NCBI GenBank assembly: GCA_016785225.1 | Contig: JAFBJZ010000377.1 | Span: forward strand, 1,426,001 to 1,490,000 | Length of the DNA: 64,000 nucleotides | Origin: Psettodes erumei | Taxonomy: Eukaryota; Chordata; Actinopteri; Pleuronectiformes; Psettodidae | Reading direction: 5' to 3' | Shown: positions 25,726 to 37,540 of the stretch, one piece after another | How the letters are laid out: each line of letters begins with the position of its first letter | Position numbering within the stretch: the first letter of the stretch is position 1 | The notes under the pieces: generated by a model | The model's input: the letters and a program-made list of their open reading frames with translations, nothing else | The model's database searches: none | What the model was told of the DNA's origin: nothing | Position numbers and translations under genes: made by a program

Positions 25726-26045
25726 CTGTTCAGTCAGTGTGAAATATTTATGATGTCATGTCAGTGTCGTGACAAACATTTGATGGATTGCCATGAAATT
25801 TGGTCGAGCTGTTCATGATCCCCGGAGGATGAACACCAGCAGGTCCAAGCTTTCGACTTGATGAGTGATAGATCTCAACGTGATGAACTTGCACAAGTTT
25901 GGCTTGAGCACAGTCAACATTACCAGCATGTTAACAGTATGTTAATCTCGCTTGTCAGCAAGTCACAATGCCAACATTAGCGTTTAGCTCAAAGCACAGC
26001 AGTGCATCCACAGCCTGCCAGAGCTGCCGGCATGTCTGGAGGCTC
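25726..26045 (+). repeat. Decayed percomorph interspersed repeat
   Basis: Starts with 'tttgatggattgccatgaaa' and a 'tggtc...gttcatgatccccggagg' section. It ends with 'catgttaacagtatgttaat', 'gccaacattagcgtttagct' and 'caaagcacagcagtgc'. I recognise this order from a very common percomorph repeat. It is internally shortened relative to the form I remember, and the piece at 15291-15432 matches part of what is missing here. No coding content. Confidence 0.6.
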
Positions 26046-28190
26046 ACATTTTGGTTGGAAATACTATTTTCTCGCTATCGGTACTTAACAATGAAGAATG
26101 GTATTAAAGTGTAAAAAACCAATATAGATTATCTTTAATAATAGGAGGAGGAAACAGACAGGATGCAAGAGTTTGCAGGCCGTGGCCGATTTACCCAATT
26201 TTTCCAGTAATGTTAAAGATGTCTTCCTCAGCAGAAACCTGAGCAAACTCAATCCTGTGAGAAAGACCTTGAGATGCAGTTAAAAAAGCTCACAGTTGGA
26301 CCATCAGTGAACTGTTTTTTTGTCCACATTTGTTGTTATTATCCTACAAAGGAGGACATGGAAGAGAAGGCAGTTTTCTGTCTGTTAAGGTAAGTAATGG
26401 CTGGATGTTTTTCGTCAGTCCACTTTTTTTAACAACAAATTTTACAAACCACTAATTTATCCATGCTGGCTTTGTTTTTATTTGCAAAAGTCCAAATCAT
26501 CATCATTATGATATGACTGCACCTCCAGTTCCTCTCATAGTTTCTCATAGCCAAATGAATTCTGTCCACATGAGACAGTTGTGCACAGCACAGCTTGTGC
26601 CCGGTGCGTTTGTGTAGGCAGGTGGAAAGTAATGTGCGTGGAGAAGTGCATCTGCCTGTCATGTGCACAACCAGAGTTCATGTTAACCACAATCTTTTCC
26701 TAACATGCGTTTAGTCATAGTCACACTATAGCCACCATGCACAGATTGTGGGGGGCAGACAAACAGTTGTCCGACAGACAGGGGACACCCTCCCTCGCAG
26801 CTTCCCCTCGCTCCTCTCAATGGAGCGGGGGACACCTGACGTAATTGGTGGAGCTTTGACGTGACGCCGCTCCTCTGAGCCCCTAACAATGGACGTTTCT
26901 TTCATCTGCAAAGCCGCTTCATTTGTGGCGTGGAGTAGAATTTCAAAGATTGTTCAGATTCTTCAGCGGACAACGGTGTTGTGTTACCGCTGACAATGCA
27001 TCTGCTTTCAGTTTGAAGTTTTGCACAGACGAATCAGACATGTCGTGAGAGGTGGCCACAGAGTTGGGGGCGGGAACTAGTTCACCTTGTGAAACATAAA
27101 GTTAGGTGTTCTTGCCGCCGCATGCACTGCGTGATCAGTGTGTATTCATCGTCTTTTTTTATTGCAAAAATAAATGTCAGCAGACGGCAAATTCAGTCTC
27201 ATCACTGGAGTTATTTATTGTGTCAAGAGACAAACAGTCCCCGAGAGTCATTCATGCAGCACTGAGATGCACTATTAGACTTGTGGAACATTTTCTGACT
27301 CATTCCTGGCTTCCTCCTTCATATTATGACTCAGAGGCGCACAGTGAAAAAAAGTTTCAGACTTCAGAGCATTATTTGTATGTCTGTGTGTGTGTGTGTG
27401 TGTCAGGCAGAGAGACAGAGAATGAATGCAAGTTTTCTGCACAAAAATAATGTAATAAGATTGCAAATGGAAAAAAGGAGCATTTCCAAAACTAGTTGAT
27501 CTCCTCACGGTGGCTGTTCCAAGAAATCTCTGTACGTCTGATTGACTTAGCGAATGTTTCATTCCAACATTTGGAAGTGAAATTTCGCGAGCGCAGACTT
27601 TGTTTGTGGGTCCGTGAGAAGTGGAGCATTTGTGAAAGAGTTCATCATGTAAACCACCCGACGCCCATTAGGCAGAGCAGCCTCGGTGGGGATTTCACTG
27701 GAAGCAGACTTTAAAGGAGGCAGAGAGCGGGTCGAATGCATATCAATGTAGAAAGCTCGTCAGTTGCAGAAGATGGCAAAAATTCCATTTCGCCGTAAAC
27801 ACGCTGACTGTGATGACTCGTACTTTCTGGAACCCAGTGGAAGAACCTGCCAGTTTCCAGAGTGAAGACAGTGTTTGATAGATGGTTTTGTCAAAGCGGG
27901 AAAATAAGCACAGGTGGAACTAATAACATGAATGATGAGCCATCAAGGAACCCTGCATAACAGTGGGGAGCAGCTAAATGGAACGCAGCCGCCATTAAAA
28001 GCAATTACGCATGTGCTCTTCCTGCTTGGACGAGTCCGAGTGCGCGCACAGAGAGGACGAGAGAGTTGAGCTGAGAAGGACGGCACACCCGTGCTCCTGG
28101 GAAATGCATTTTACACGTGTCGTCTCCATGGTCCAGAAATCAGTGAGGCGCACAATCATCCGACGTGGATGCAGTTCTGCACGCCGAAGA
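26046..28190. other. Non-coding block
   Basis: No gene supported. A (GT)n microsatellite occurs near 27382-27403 and a TGACTCAG site at 27327. Remaining sequence is unremarkable intronic-type DNA. Confidence 0.5.
27382..27403 (+). repeat. (GT)n microsatellite
   Basis: About ten GT dinucleotides with one early interruption. Confidence 0.85.
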
Positions 28191-28827
28191 TCCAAATACA
28201 TGTTTGATGACTAAAGCATTCTTCAAGAGCACCAGCGCTGTGTTTATCCGGCATGCCCCTGTCTTTTCCGACAGGAGATCAAAATAATGACGTCAGATAA
28301 CAGAAGTAGTAACTGTGCAGACAGAATAATGCTTGTGATGCCGGTCCATTCGTTGAAACACAGCGTGACGACAACATTTAAAGTGCGCGGGATGATTCCG
28401 ATTGAACTCGTGCGCTGGTGATCTTCTGTTTTGGACTCGCTGTGTGCGTCTTGTGATCGCATCACGATTTGTTTCAAGACGCTCGTTTCCAGAGAACACG
28501 TGCGGCGACCTGATTCCTATCTGAAGCAGGTTAAGGTTTTACTGCGCTGACAGATCTTCTCAGTAATAACGTGACGACAGATGGCACCGATTGGTGATTC
28601 GACTGATAGCGAAGATTTGCAGTCACAGAGAGAAATTTGATTTGTTAGGAGTGTAAACAGGTGTGTGTGCTCCTCCTGAGTAATGCTGTTCTCTACATTT
28701 CAGACCGGTGCAGAAACGCTCCGCTCTGTTTCTGTGAGAATGTGGAAGTGAAATAGAGTCCGAATGCCCCTCAGTGACTCCCACTCCCACCGCCTCCACC
28801 TCATCAGCGCAGTGCAGCAAGCTTGTT

Positions 28828-28849
28828 TGTGTGTGTGTGTGTGTGTGTG
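28828..28849 (+). repeat. (GT)n microsatellite
   Basis: About eleven uninterrupted GT dinucleotides. Confidence 0.85.
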
Positions 28850-29214
28850 GAAAAATGGGAGGGGATGCATGTCCTGCGGCAACCCCCGGTGCTTTGTGTG
28901 CACTTTGTTTACAGGCCTCCTCTGTAAGCCCATGCCATCATCCGAGCCCCCCCCATCACTCTCTCCCGTCACCCTGCCGCTGAGAGTTTGTTGTGACGAG
29001 CCCGAGCAACTGTTTGAAACAAGATTACGCCAGTCGCACAGGATGTGAAAGAGTTCAGAATAAGTCACACATGCCATCTAATGATATCTGGTCGGTCATG
29101 TTTACTTCGCCGCGGCCGCGATTGTTGATGCACCCAAAGCGAAGAACGGGGGTTCACCGTGTGTCTTTTTGAAAACACGACTTCTGAGGCAAAGCGGCAG
29201 CAGCAATCACTTTA

Positions 29215-29226
29215 GCTGACGTCAGC
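29215..29226. promoter_or_regulatory. GCTGACGTCAGC, C-MARE-like palindrome
   Basis: This perfect 12-base palindrome equals the inner 12 bases of the CRE-type MAF recognition element TGCTGACGTCAGCA; only the two outermost bases differ. Large and small MAF homodimers and CNC/BACH-MAF heterodimers bind this class. A TRE (TGACTCA, 29279-29285) follows 53 bases later. A 12-base exact palindrome of a specific motif is very unlikely by chance in 64 kb. Binding itself is inferred. Confidence 0.5.
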
Positions 29227-29308
29227 CCTTCCCTCAAATAACCTTCAGCCAGAGGAGAGAGAGCTGATGAATGGACCATGACTCACTCATGGGCTGCTGC
29301 CCTGACAG

Positions 29309-29413
29309 GTGAAGTCTGGGCTGGGCTTTTACGAGCTCTGCGAGCCGCAGGGGTGAGAGGAGTTCACCGGGCGAGATGAGCGCGGACCGGAGGCGCTGCC
29401 GAGCCATGTGCAG
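29309..29413 (+). other. Possible small 5' exon (speculative)
   Basis: A pyrimidine-tinged CTGCTGCCCTGACAG ends at 29308 and could be an acceptor, and CAG/GTACGA at 29413/29414 is a plausible donor. The interval is GC-rich and lies just downstream of the C-MARE/TRE pair, so it could alternatively be part of a first exon. An ATG at 29376 would open a short upstream frame. If spliced to 48909, that frame would stop at TGA 48913-48915, before the bach2 start codon. No transcript evidence is available from sequence alone. Confidence 0.15.
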
Positions 29414-29440
29414 GTACGACCAGAAACGCGTGTTTCTGAC

Positions 29441-32400
29441 TGCAGCTGCTGAACGCGATCAGTCCGAATCCAAACCGTCCAGCAGAAGCTGCTGTAGTAA
29501 CTGTATGTCGTTTGTTAGACAATGGCCAAACCTTCAGTGCCATGTATCTCTTGTGAATGAAAGCAAATGGCTGAAAATATCCAGTCTAAACACAGTCCAC
29601 CTTTGTCATGGAGTGGATCTGGTTCCACCGAAATCAGTTTGCCAACATGCTGCCAGGAGCCAGTGGAAATGTTTTGTTTACCAAGCTGAATCCCAAACAC
29701 ACAAACCAAAACCCCAAAACCGGCCGGGGACTGTACCACATCCTCTGTGGTCATACATGATGGATGATTTCTCCTCAGTAAACAGCATGATTTGGATTTT
29801 TGGTGTGAAACACAAGTCAGATTCGTGGTAGGATGACAGAAGTGACACTCAGCTCATAGCCTCACAGTTCAGTGATCCCGAGCAATGCGCCTGGCGCGCC
29901 GAGACGACGGTGTCAGCTCGGGGGTTAAACTAGATGACATACACAGATACGAGGCGGACGTGTGTCCGCAGTCATTGAGCCCATCTCAGGCCGCGAGCCG
30001 ATGGCCGGAATGTGGGACGCTGGGGACGAGCCGGCTGTGGACGGAGGGCAGGCGGGGCGGCTGGATAAGGCTTGAATAGCCGCTCCTGACATGTGGGGAC
30101 AGCACCAATTCATCAACTTCCTGGAAAATAAATCACCTGCCGGCGCGTCACCCCTGAATGCGCGCTCTTATCTCGCTGTCGCGTGGAGAGGTTCATTTCT
30201 TCCGCTGCGCACATGTCTGCCGGTTCAGCTCGTCCACCTGAGATTTCTTCTGTGAAGCCTGACAATAATTTGCTCGATTTCTTGGCTCAGTCGTGTTTCA
30301 TAATCTTTTGCTGTGCTGGTCAATTTCAAAATCTTCACTACTGTGGCACTATGTAGTTATTCACAGAAAGAGCGTACAGATCGTTTGTCCCTACCTTCTG
30401 GTAACGCCTATAGGAGTGTCTCCTGAAATAGCGCCCCTACGGCAGCGGGCCTACAAAGACCTTGATCGTCATGGTAACAATAAGAAGGTTGTGGAAAGGT
30501 CACAGCTAAAAGAAACGACGACTATCTGCTTCAAACAGGAAACGTCAAAGTCAAGCGGCTTTCATCGCCTGACGTGGTCGTAAACACCGGGGCCGCTCGG
30601 CGTTGCTTCACGATGAAATGCAGCCGTGGGCCGTAATAAGCTGCTGGCGGCCAACGGGCTCGTATAGATTTCACGAGTCTTGGAAATCTTGTCCTATCAG
30701 CAATAACTGCGTTGTACTTCCCACATGAATCTGATGACATCACTGAGAGCTGGTTCAGCTTCGCCTCACTGTAGTTGCAATGATGGATTATTACTGACAT
30801 TTCAGGCGCGCTCGCTTTTACCTCCCAATAATGCGGCGGTTTAAGTCATCTGCTCAGCCTGCTGGGTTGTTTACACAATCCAAGTTCTCAGCACGCCAAC
30901 CGTGTATAAATGCGTTGAAAACAACTTGTATCTTAAGCTTTTGCTGTGTGTTGTTGGGAGGTTTTTTGGAGCACCCAGTGGCCTGCAGCGGCGTACCCGG
31001 CCGAGCAAAAGATGTGATGACGGAATAATGATGGGAAAAGCAGCGGCCCAGGTCCCAGAGCGATGCTTTAAAGCTATTAAAGGGCAAAAGGTTTTCAGCC
31101 CAGCCCAGCCTCTTTATGTTAATGTCTGCAGGATTCCTGATAAAATCCTGAGGGGGGGGGGTTAATGCTGTCTGTGTGTGGTCATGTTTGTTCCCACCCA
31201 CCGCAGCAGATTAGCTGCTCAGTTAGTGCTTAGCAGAGCACAATGTCCAAGACTCTGTGCGAGACGCTCCTCTATGACAAACCTGTTGTTTCGCTTGCTG
31301 CCTGGTTGCTGTCCCACAAATGTTCCTTAATAAGGCTGACATGTACATTATATACCGTATATGTCACTATTAATAACCGTGACTGCGTGATGCAGAGATT
31401 TTTCTTCCCGATTATGGAAATTTAAAGGGAAAAAATAATGAAAGATGGGACATAAACCCAGTATATGCTTTAACATGAAGCTTTTTATGTTTATTTTTGT
31501 CATCTGGCCAGTCTGGGCCATTATAAATCCACTGAAGGATTAGGCGGCTAAAAATAGCCTCTTATGATAGGGGACTTAGTGCACAGTCTGAACCATAAAC
31601 AACCAAATGGCAATCTCTCCGTGGCCCCTGTCTGCCAGCATTTCAGGGAGTAATTTGTGGTGTGCAAAGAGGTTGACCTCGGTCAGGAAACTGTGGCAGG
31701 ATATAGAAGGGCCATTTAGCCCTGCTCAGAGCCTAAGAGTGGCCTCCTCGTCGGCCCTGTCCACCTCGTGGCGGCCGCGCAGGCCGCAGACGGGCCAAAA
31801 CGCTCAGGACGCTCCAGCGGAGATGTGCATCCATCGTTCCTTCCAAGAAGTGCGCGCCACTTGAAAAAGCCGACGTCCTCCCCGCAGACCGTCGTCCGGC
31901 GTGCCGTTTCAACCGGTGCCGCAAATAGCAGCAGCTTGCGTCTGTGCTTTTTACTTTCCAGAGGTTTGACGGCTTCCTCTGTCCGTCGGTGGAATGTTTG
32001 TGCTGCACTCGGTGAGGGCGGCGGAGGAGGGTGACCTCCGTTCCACGGTGCAGGGCAGCGGGACTCGTTTCATCCACAGTACGTGTTCAGCTACCTGCAC
32101 CAGTGTACACTGTAGCTCCCTTTAAACCAGGAAAGCTGAATGAATATGCTCTAATTTTGACTTTTATGTCAATGCGGCTGCCAGTGATGGGAGTTTTTCA
32201 TCCATTTTACAATTGCTGACACTTTGACATCAAGTCATAATGTCAGAAATTCTCAAAATCATAGGTACTGTCTGAACAGTATTATGTCAGGAACACAATT
32301 AAGCATAAGTGTCGTATTATTTCTTGTTAACGTGAGGAACATTGTGTAGTAGTTATAGTAAAGGAAAGGCAGCACACTTCTCTGATGGTGACTGATGGGG

Positions 32401-35400
32401 AATTGGTTCCCAGAGACTTAACCACTCACACTTAGAAGTAAACCCATTTGTGTATGAGTAAGATTAATTCCCCTCTGATTGACTGGTGAATAAAACAGAG
32501 CACACAAAAAATTTCCCTCACTCTCTTTTCATGCGAGATGTGAAAGGGAGATTTGCATGCAGGGAAAGGACAGGATGCTAAATGGCTTCTGTCACATTCT
32601 GACATCCCTCTTTTAATGGAGTTGTGGGTATTTATCTTTATAAGGGGGATGGATAGATGGAGATACGAACGCTCGGTTCGGCATCATATTCATCAGTCAG
32701 CCGCGCTGCTCCCAGCCATAATGACACGAACAAATGGCAGAACACAGGCTCATCTGCGCTCACAAGCTGCGGAGTCATTGAAAAGGCCAAACTGCAGTGA
32801 ATGATGAATGGCTTTTTATTTATTTATTTTTTGCTTAAATTGGATATTTAACGAAGAGCACTTTGAGCGCTTCTCCTCGAGTTGCTGTCCTGAAAAACCT
32901 CACGATATGAGGCCTGTGAGAAATGAGAAATCGCACATCAGGACGAGGATCGATCCGTGAAAACAAATAACCCAGCGCTGACTTTACTGTGTGTTGCCTA
33001 TAGATATGGTGCTTTCAACTGATTATTGGATTACTCATTTCCAGCCTTGATGGAAAAATCAATCCCGCATCGCTTGGAAAAAAAAATGGCATCCAGCGTA
33101 CAGCGTCACGTCTGTGTGGCTGCTGCGCCGTGGTCCCGCCCTACGGTGCCAGCGCGAGCTCAGGTTCCTGCCGGAGAGACTGGACCAGAAGCACCTGGCT
33201 CCTTCCCCTTGAACTTGCTCCAGCTCTGTGTTTTAATCAAAGGAATCAATACTGACAGAGATAAATATTGATCGCTCAAGAGCCAAGGCTGTAAGTGAGT
33301 TATCTGACCAGTGGCCTGCACACAGTGGCTGTTCAGAAGCGCAGCAGAGTGTGTGTATCAGTGTGTGGTGTCAGGGTGTAAACGTCCAAGGGAAGCGAAC
33401 GATACGCTTAAGTAATTCCAAATCAGCACAGTAAAAACGGAATTTCATGCAGCGGGGAAAAAAAAAGTTTTAGACGTGGTTTTAAGTGAGTTTGTCTTTT
33501 TTCTCACCTGTTCAGCAGATGCTTTCGTAAGAAGGCAGGAAATAGCAACAGGAAAGGAGTCTTCTTCTCACCCGTACACAACAAACACGCACTGCTGCCA
33601 CTCAGTCAAACCAAAATGTTTCCTTTCAAAGTATAAAAGGAATAATAGCGCTGCTTTAGCATGGAGACATCTCAGACAGCTGACAGCTCAGAGAAAAGGA
33701 AATAAATAGAACACAAAGACGTGTGTCTTTGACTTGCACAACTTTTTGCATCACAACCGGTGCAAAGGCTTTGACTTGACTAATTCATGGTTTATTACTT
33801 ACGTCTAATGACTTGCATATTACACGCTAGATATTTGTGCCGAATTCAAAAAGAAAACTGCTGTCTCTGGGTTGTCACTAAAAAAGAAAACATTGATGCG
33901 TTGCTTAGTTTTCTGCACTTACTCATTGCCTGCTGGCGCATACAGTGCACAACATGGAGCGCAAACATAAAGACAGGCGAGGGTAGGAGAAAGTTGGTGA
34001 GGAGAGAGGCCCGGGGGAGCTGGGCAGAGAGGGAGAGGATGTTCCACACACAAGTGGAGGGAAAGCTCATTCAGCACAACTGTCAAAAGCTGAATTCACA
34101 GCTAAACATCTGTGGTGTAATGCATCATCTGAACCCAACGTTCAGAACTGCTCCTGTCGATGTGAATGGGGTGGACAAAATATTAGAAACACCTCTAAAT
34201 GTAATAGTGTGTAGTCATTTATTGGTGCTGTGAACCTACATGCTGACCACTTTTCTTAAGTAATTGTTTTTGATTAAAGATATTCTCACACAAAGTCTGA
34301 CGTCACTGCGTGGGAGATATTTACAGGAAACCAAGCAGGTAGTTGCTTCTTGCACCCCCAGATTGGAGCTGTTATTTCTTCTGAGTCAGTGGAGCTCAGG
34401 AAATGGCCAATGGGATCGTCAGGTTTAATGATGCCATGTGCTCGGTAGCAAAAAGAAATGCACAGGTTTGCCGGCATTTCTCTCGGTAAATGCTGGAACG
34501 CGGCAGATTTTTCTGGTTGCGCATGTGTAAGAACATCATTAGTCTGACTTTCCCGCCGTCGTCATGTGAAAGTGCAGGGCGAACACGGAGAGTCGGATTG
34601 CAACACAGTGTTTAACAGATTGCTGTAATGGCTGCATGACACAGCTGGCCCACCCATGTCAAAATAAATCATGGGTTGGATCCGAATGCCGTAATTACAA
34701 AGGGAAGGCTCTGTGACTGATAGCTCTGCTTTATTTTACTGCCAGTCTATGACTGAAATAAAAAAAAAAGAAAAAAGTGGAGTTGTTGGAAAAAGTTGAG
34801 TCACAGGTTGCGCAATTAAAAACAGGAATGCTCCGTCAACACTGTGAAGGAAGCCGGCTTGTAAACGCTGCATGTACAAATGGAGTTATGACCCGCTATA
34901 TATCAGAACCAAGCAATCTGACACGCTGTGCATAGGGGATACAGTTCCCCCCCCTGCGGATATTTCCACTGTGTGACTTGATGTTTGGGCGTGTGGACGG
35001 GGGTCTGATCAATAGGCACCACTTTCTTTTCTTGGTTTGAGTCATCAGTACTGCTGCCCAAAAGCCACGAAACCACATTCTGTCACATCTGCGCACACTC
35101 GAAACTGTAACCTTTCATTCTGTGCCTTCGCACTTGATTTGAGGCAGGCGGGCTTCGCGTTGACGCACTTATTTGACGGCTCTGACTGACCTGTGATGCA
35201 CTCACTGCGCTGATGCCTTACAGTAGATAATGCCGTACATGTAGATCTTGTAAAATTTGTTTGTCGGAGGGATCTTACTCGCGCACAAGCCCGTTTAAAT
35301 GACGCGATGCTGCACGCGGGACTTCTTATGCGACGCTGTCCCCTACAAACAACCTGTCTATGCAACTGACGGGCAACAGCAACAACAGAAACACGATCGT

Positions 35401-35540
35401 CCTCTTTTTCAACGAATGAAGCCACGCATTTATTAATGTCACAAGCAGGTGATCGGGCTGGATGGAGCGTTCGCAGCTGTTCACGCTAGTTTGCATCCAC
35501 AGTCCCATCTGTGGTTGAGTTTATTAAGTAACAAAATCGC
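29441..35540. other. Non-coding block, mostly unique
   Basis: No gene supported. A dense unique sub-block at about 31500-31760 contains the MEF2 consensus at 31548-31557. An octamer ATTTGCAT lies at 32551-32558, a CRE TGACGTCA at 34298-34305 and TGAGTCA at 34798. A G-run is at about 31150-31161. The string GTGGACAAAATATTAGAAAC at 34171-34190 resembles the end of a dispersed fish repeat, but too little is left to define it. Positions 35040-35510 are CpG-moderate with overlapping shadow frames. Confidence 0.5.
31548..31557 (+). promoter_or_regulatory. MEF2 consensus CTAAAAATAG
   Basis: Exact match to CTA(A/T)4TAG, framed by GG...CC so that GGCTAAAAATAGCC is itself nearly palindromic. It sits in a block (31500-31760) without repeat similarity. 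MEF2 factors act in muscle, neurons and B lymphocytes. Function is inferred. Confidence 0.35.
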
Positions 35541-35650
35541 TTTGGTTTGGGTTAGCGAAAGACTGTGGTTATGCTTAAATTATTAAACCAGACCATGATC
35601 TTTCCCTAATCTTAACCAAGTCCCATGAGAGTCCAAACAGAACCACAAAG
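35541..35650 (-). repeat. Decayed interspersed repeat, inverted copy
   Basis: The section 'accatgatctttccctaatc' followed by 'ttaaccaagtcccatga' is the reverse complement of the AAGATCATGGTTT / TTGGTTAGG body of the repeat family seen at 9780-9990. The copy is short and diverged. Confidence 0.45.
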
Positions 35651-35845
35651 TAGTCATTACATCTGATATTCTGGGAGAAAACATTTCCCCGACGTGTACA
35701 GTGTTAGTGTGTTTGTGATTTTCTCATCACATCACACTTATAGAACAAGTAATCCTGTTGCAGTTACAGAAGACAGGGCTGTTTTATCGATGTTATTTTG
35801 CAACAGCAGTGGTTCTGTCAGGCCGGCAGTACCTTCTCCATGTGT

Positions 35846-35866
35846 GTATATATATATATATATGTA
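35846..35866. repeat. (TA)n microsatellite
   Basis: About nine TA dinucleotides flanked by TGTG and TGTATGTA. Confidence 0.85.
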
Positions 35867-36060
35867 TGTATAAAGTCGTACCAACTGGCACCAACACCAC
35901 AGTTTGGAGTCTGTGGAACACATGGGTTCATCTCAGTGGCCACCGAAGACATAAATCACAGTTCTGTGATCAGTTCCTGGTCCCTGAAGAATGAGCTGGC
36001 ACTTTTTGAGTCATCTCAGGTTCCACGGGCGACGCGACCTCGCTGAGTGGCTCAGCCGTC

Positions 36061-36766
36061 GTCACGTGATGGTGGTGTGCGCAATGCAGCGCATACAAAG
36101 GCTTTGACACCAGAGACCAGGCTGCCTGTTCCCGCATCACCTGTTGTTAGAGTCCACTGACAGAAATGTGTTTAACGTGACCATTTCCACTGGTGCTGTG
36201 ACTTCATATTTCTTCACTTCCCTAACCGGAACCTAAAGTCAACAGCTTCATGCAACGATCACGCGACTTTACGTTTGTGCCGCTGTCACGTGACTCTTTC
36301 GTGTTCGATGGACATATTCGCGCGGCAGAGGAAGCTGCATGTCAGAGGTCTTGTCATTTAATGACATGATGCTGCAATATGGATGTGCGGGCACCCTGTG
36401 ATACACCGGTCGGTCACACTTCCCCTTTGTGTGTGCGCGCACTTGTGTATATTTTCTCCCTCGCATCACTTCCCTAATTAGCGCTCTCACTCTCTGCCGA
36501 TGGGTCATCTAACCCGGTATGGCTGCTCTCTGGCACAGCTTCCCGCTGTGCCTCAAGTGTGGGGACATGTGAATGTGTGTGTGCCGCAGACGGAGCAAAC
36601 TGACAGCAACAGGCTGTCCGGCGCTGCCACAAGTGACATGCAGGTTTCTCTGCCACCCGTCTGATCAACTTAGAAGCCGGGGGAGGGGGAAGTCGGCGAG
36701 ATACAGTCGTCGCACCTGTCACCGGGGAGGGCGACTCTGTTGACTCTCGCAATCGCAGTCACGTGG
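36061..36766. promoter_or_regulatory. Three GTCACGTG (CLEAR/E-box-like) sites
   Basis: GTCACGTGAT is at 36061-36070, the perfect palindrome GTCACGTGAC at 36285-36294, and GTCACGTGG at 36758-36766. GTCACGTGAC is the consensus bound by the MITF/TFEB/TFE3 family. Three occurrences of this 8-mer within about 700 bases is a local cluster. Its function is inferred. Confidence 0.35.
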
Positions 36767-37513
36767 AGTCGTAAAAGACTAAACTAAATCAGTTCCTGTG
36801 CAGGGGAGGGGTCAGAGGCTGTCAAAATGTCACAAAGATCAGATTTGCTAGCCTCTGTTCTGCGTCTGCGATTTCAGTAAATTATGCAATATGCCAAACT
36901 ATCGCTAAGGCCATGAGAGGACACACTGTCAGGCACGGCCACCATGATGTCATCAGCGTGTGTGAAGCTGCTCATGTGGATGATCACAAGGTGAGAAAAA
37001 TGGAGCCTGTCCTCCAGTGTGAAGATGATCCGATGAATAAAAGGAGATTGAATAGGAGAATAGCTCGTTAAAACTGGATATAGTAATCTGGCACCTGTGC
37101 CACTGTGCTGCACTCAGTGTATGTGTAAACTCACTGAATGACTTGTACACTGTGCCTCTGAACTGAGCCACGTGTTCCTCCTATTTCCAAATTGATCAGT
37201 TTTTTTGTTTGTTTTTTTTGCTGGTGTCATTGTCAAACATCCGGTACGAATGACGAGCCACTTTGATGAGAAACTGAAGCGCATTGGAAGCGTTCACTCC
37301 GACCCTCCGAGTCTCTTGCGGCAGCGGGAAAGAATCGGATGTGGAGCTGGGCGTCGGCGTGGTGTCTGGCTCTGGCCCCCGGATTTTCAGACGTGCTGGA
37401 CGTCCCTTTGCGCCTGTCAAGGGTGTACTGCAATCCGCATCGGTACACGTTCACAGCCTCTTGATCTCAACTGGATATTTATACCGTCGCTCCAGTTTTA
37501 CACGCGGCTGCTG

Positions 37514-37532
37514 CAGCAGCAGCAGCAGCAGC
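37514..37532 (+). repeat. (CAG)6 trinucleotide run
   Basis: Six CAG units plus one C, preceded by CTG, so the region can fold into a short CTG/CAG hairpin. Confidence 0.85.
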
Positions 37533-37540
37533 ACTCGGAT

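Larger units (their letters stand above)
28191..29440. other. Non-coding block with CRE/MARE-type sites
   Basis: Contains a perfect CRE palindrome TGACGTCA at 28288-28295, a (GT)n run at 28828-28849, the GCTGACGTCAGC palindrome at 29215-29226, TGACTCA at 29279-29285 and a possible small exon at 29309-29413. A 12-base NotI-like CCGCGGCCGCGA string at about 29110-29121 adds local CpG density. No protein-coding gene is supported. Confidence 0.45.
35651..37540. other. Non-coding block with E-box cluster
   Basis: No gene supported. It holds the (TA)n run at 35846-35866, three GTCACGTG motifs (36061, 36285, 36758) and a (CAG)6 run at 37514-37532. The longest frame in the window (185 codons from 37205) crosses this CAG run and lacks any domain. 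It overlaps equally long frames on the other strand, so I reject it as a gene. Confidence 0.5.

Noticed and set aside
34171..34194. GTGGACAAAATATTAGAAAC-like end of a dispersed repeat
   Set aside because: Only about 24 bases are recognisable and no second end was found.
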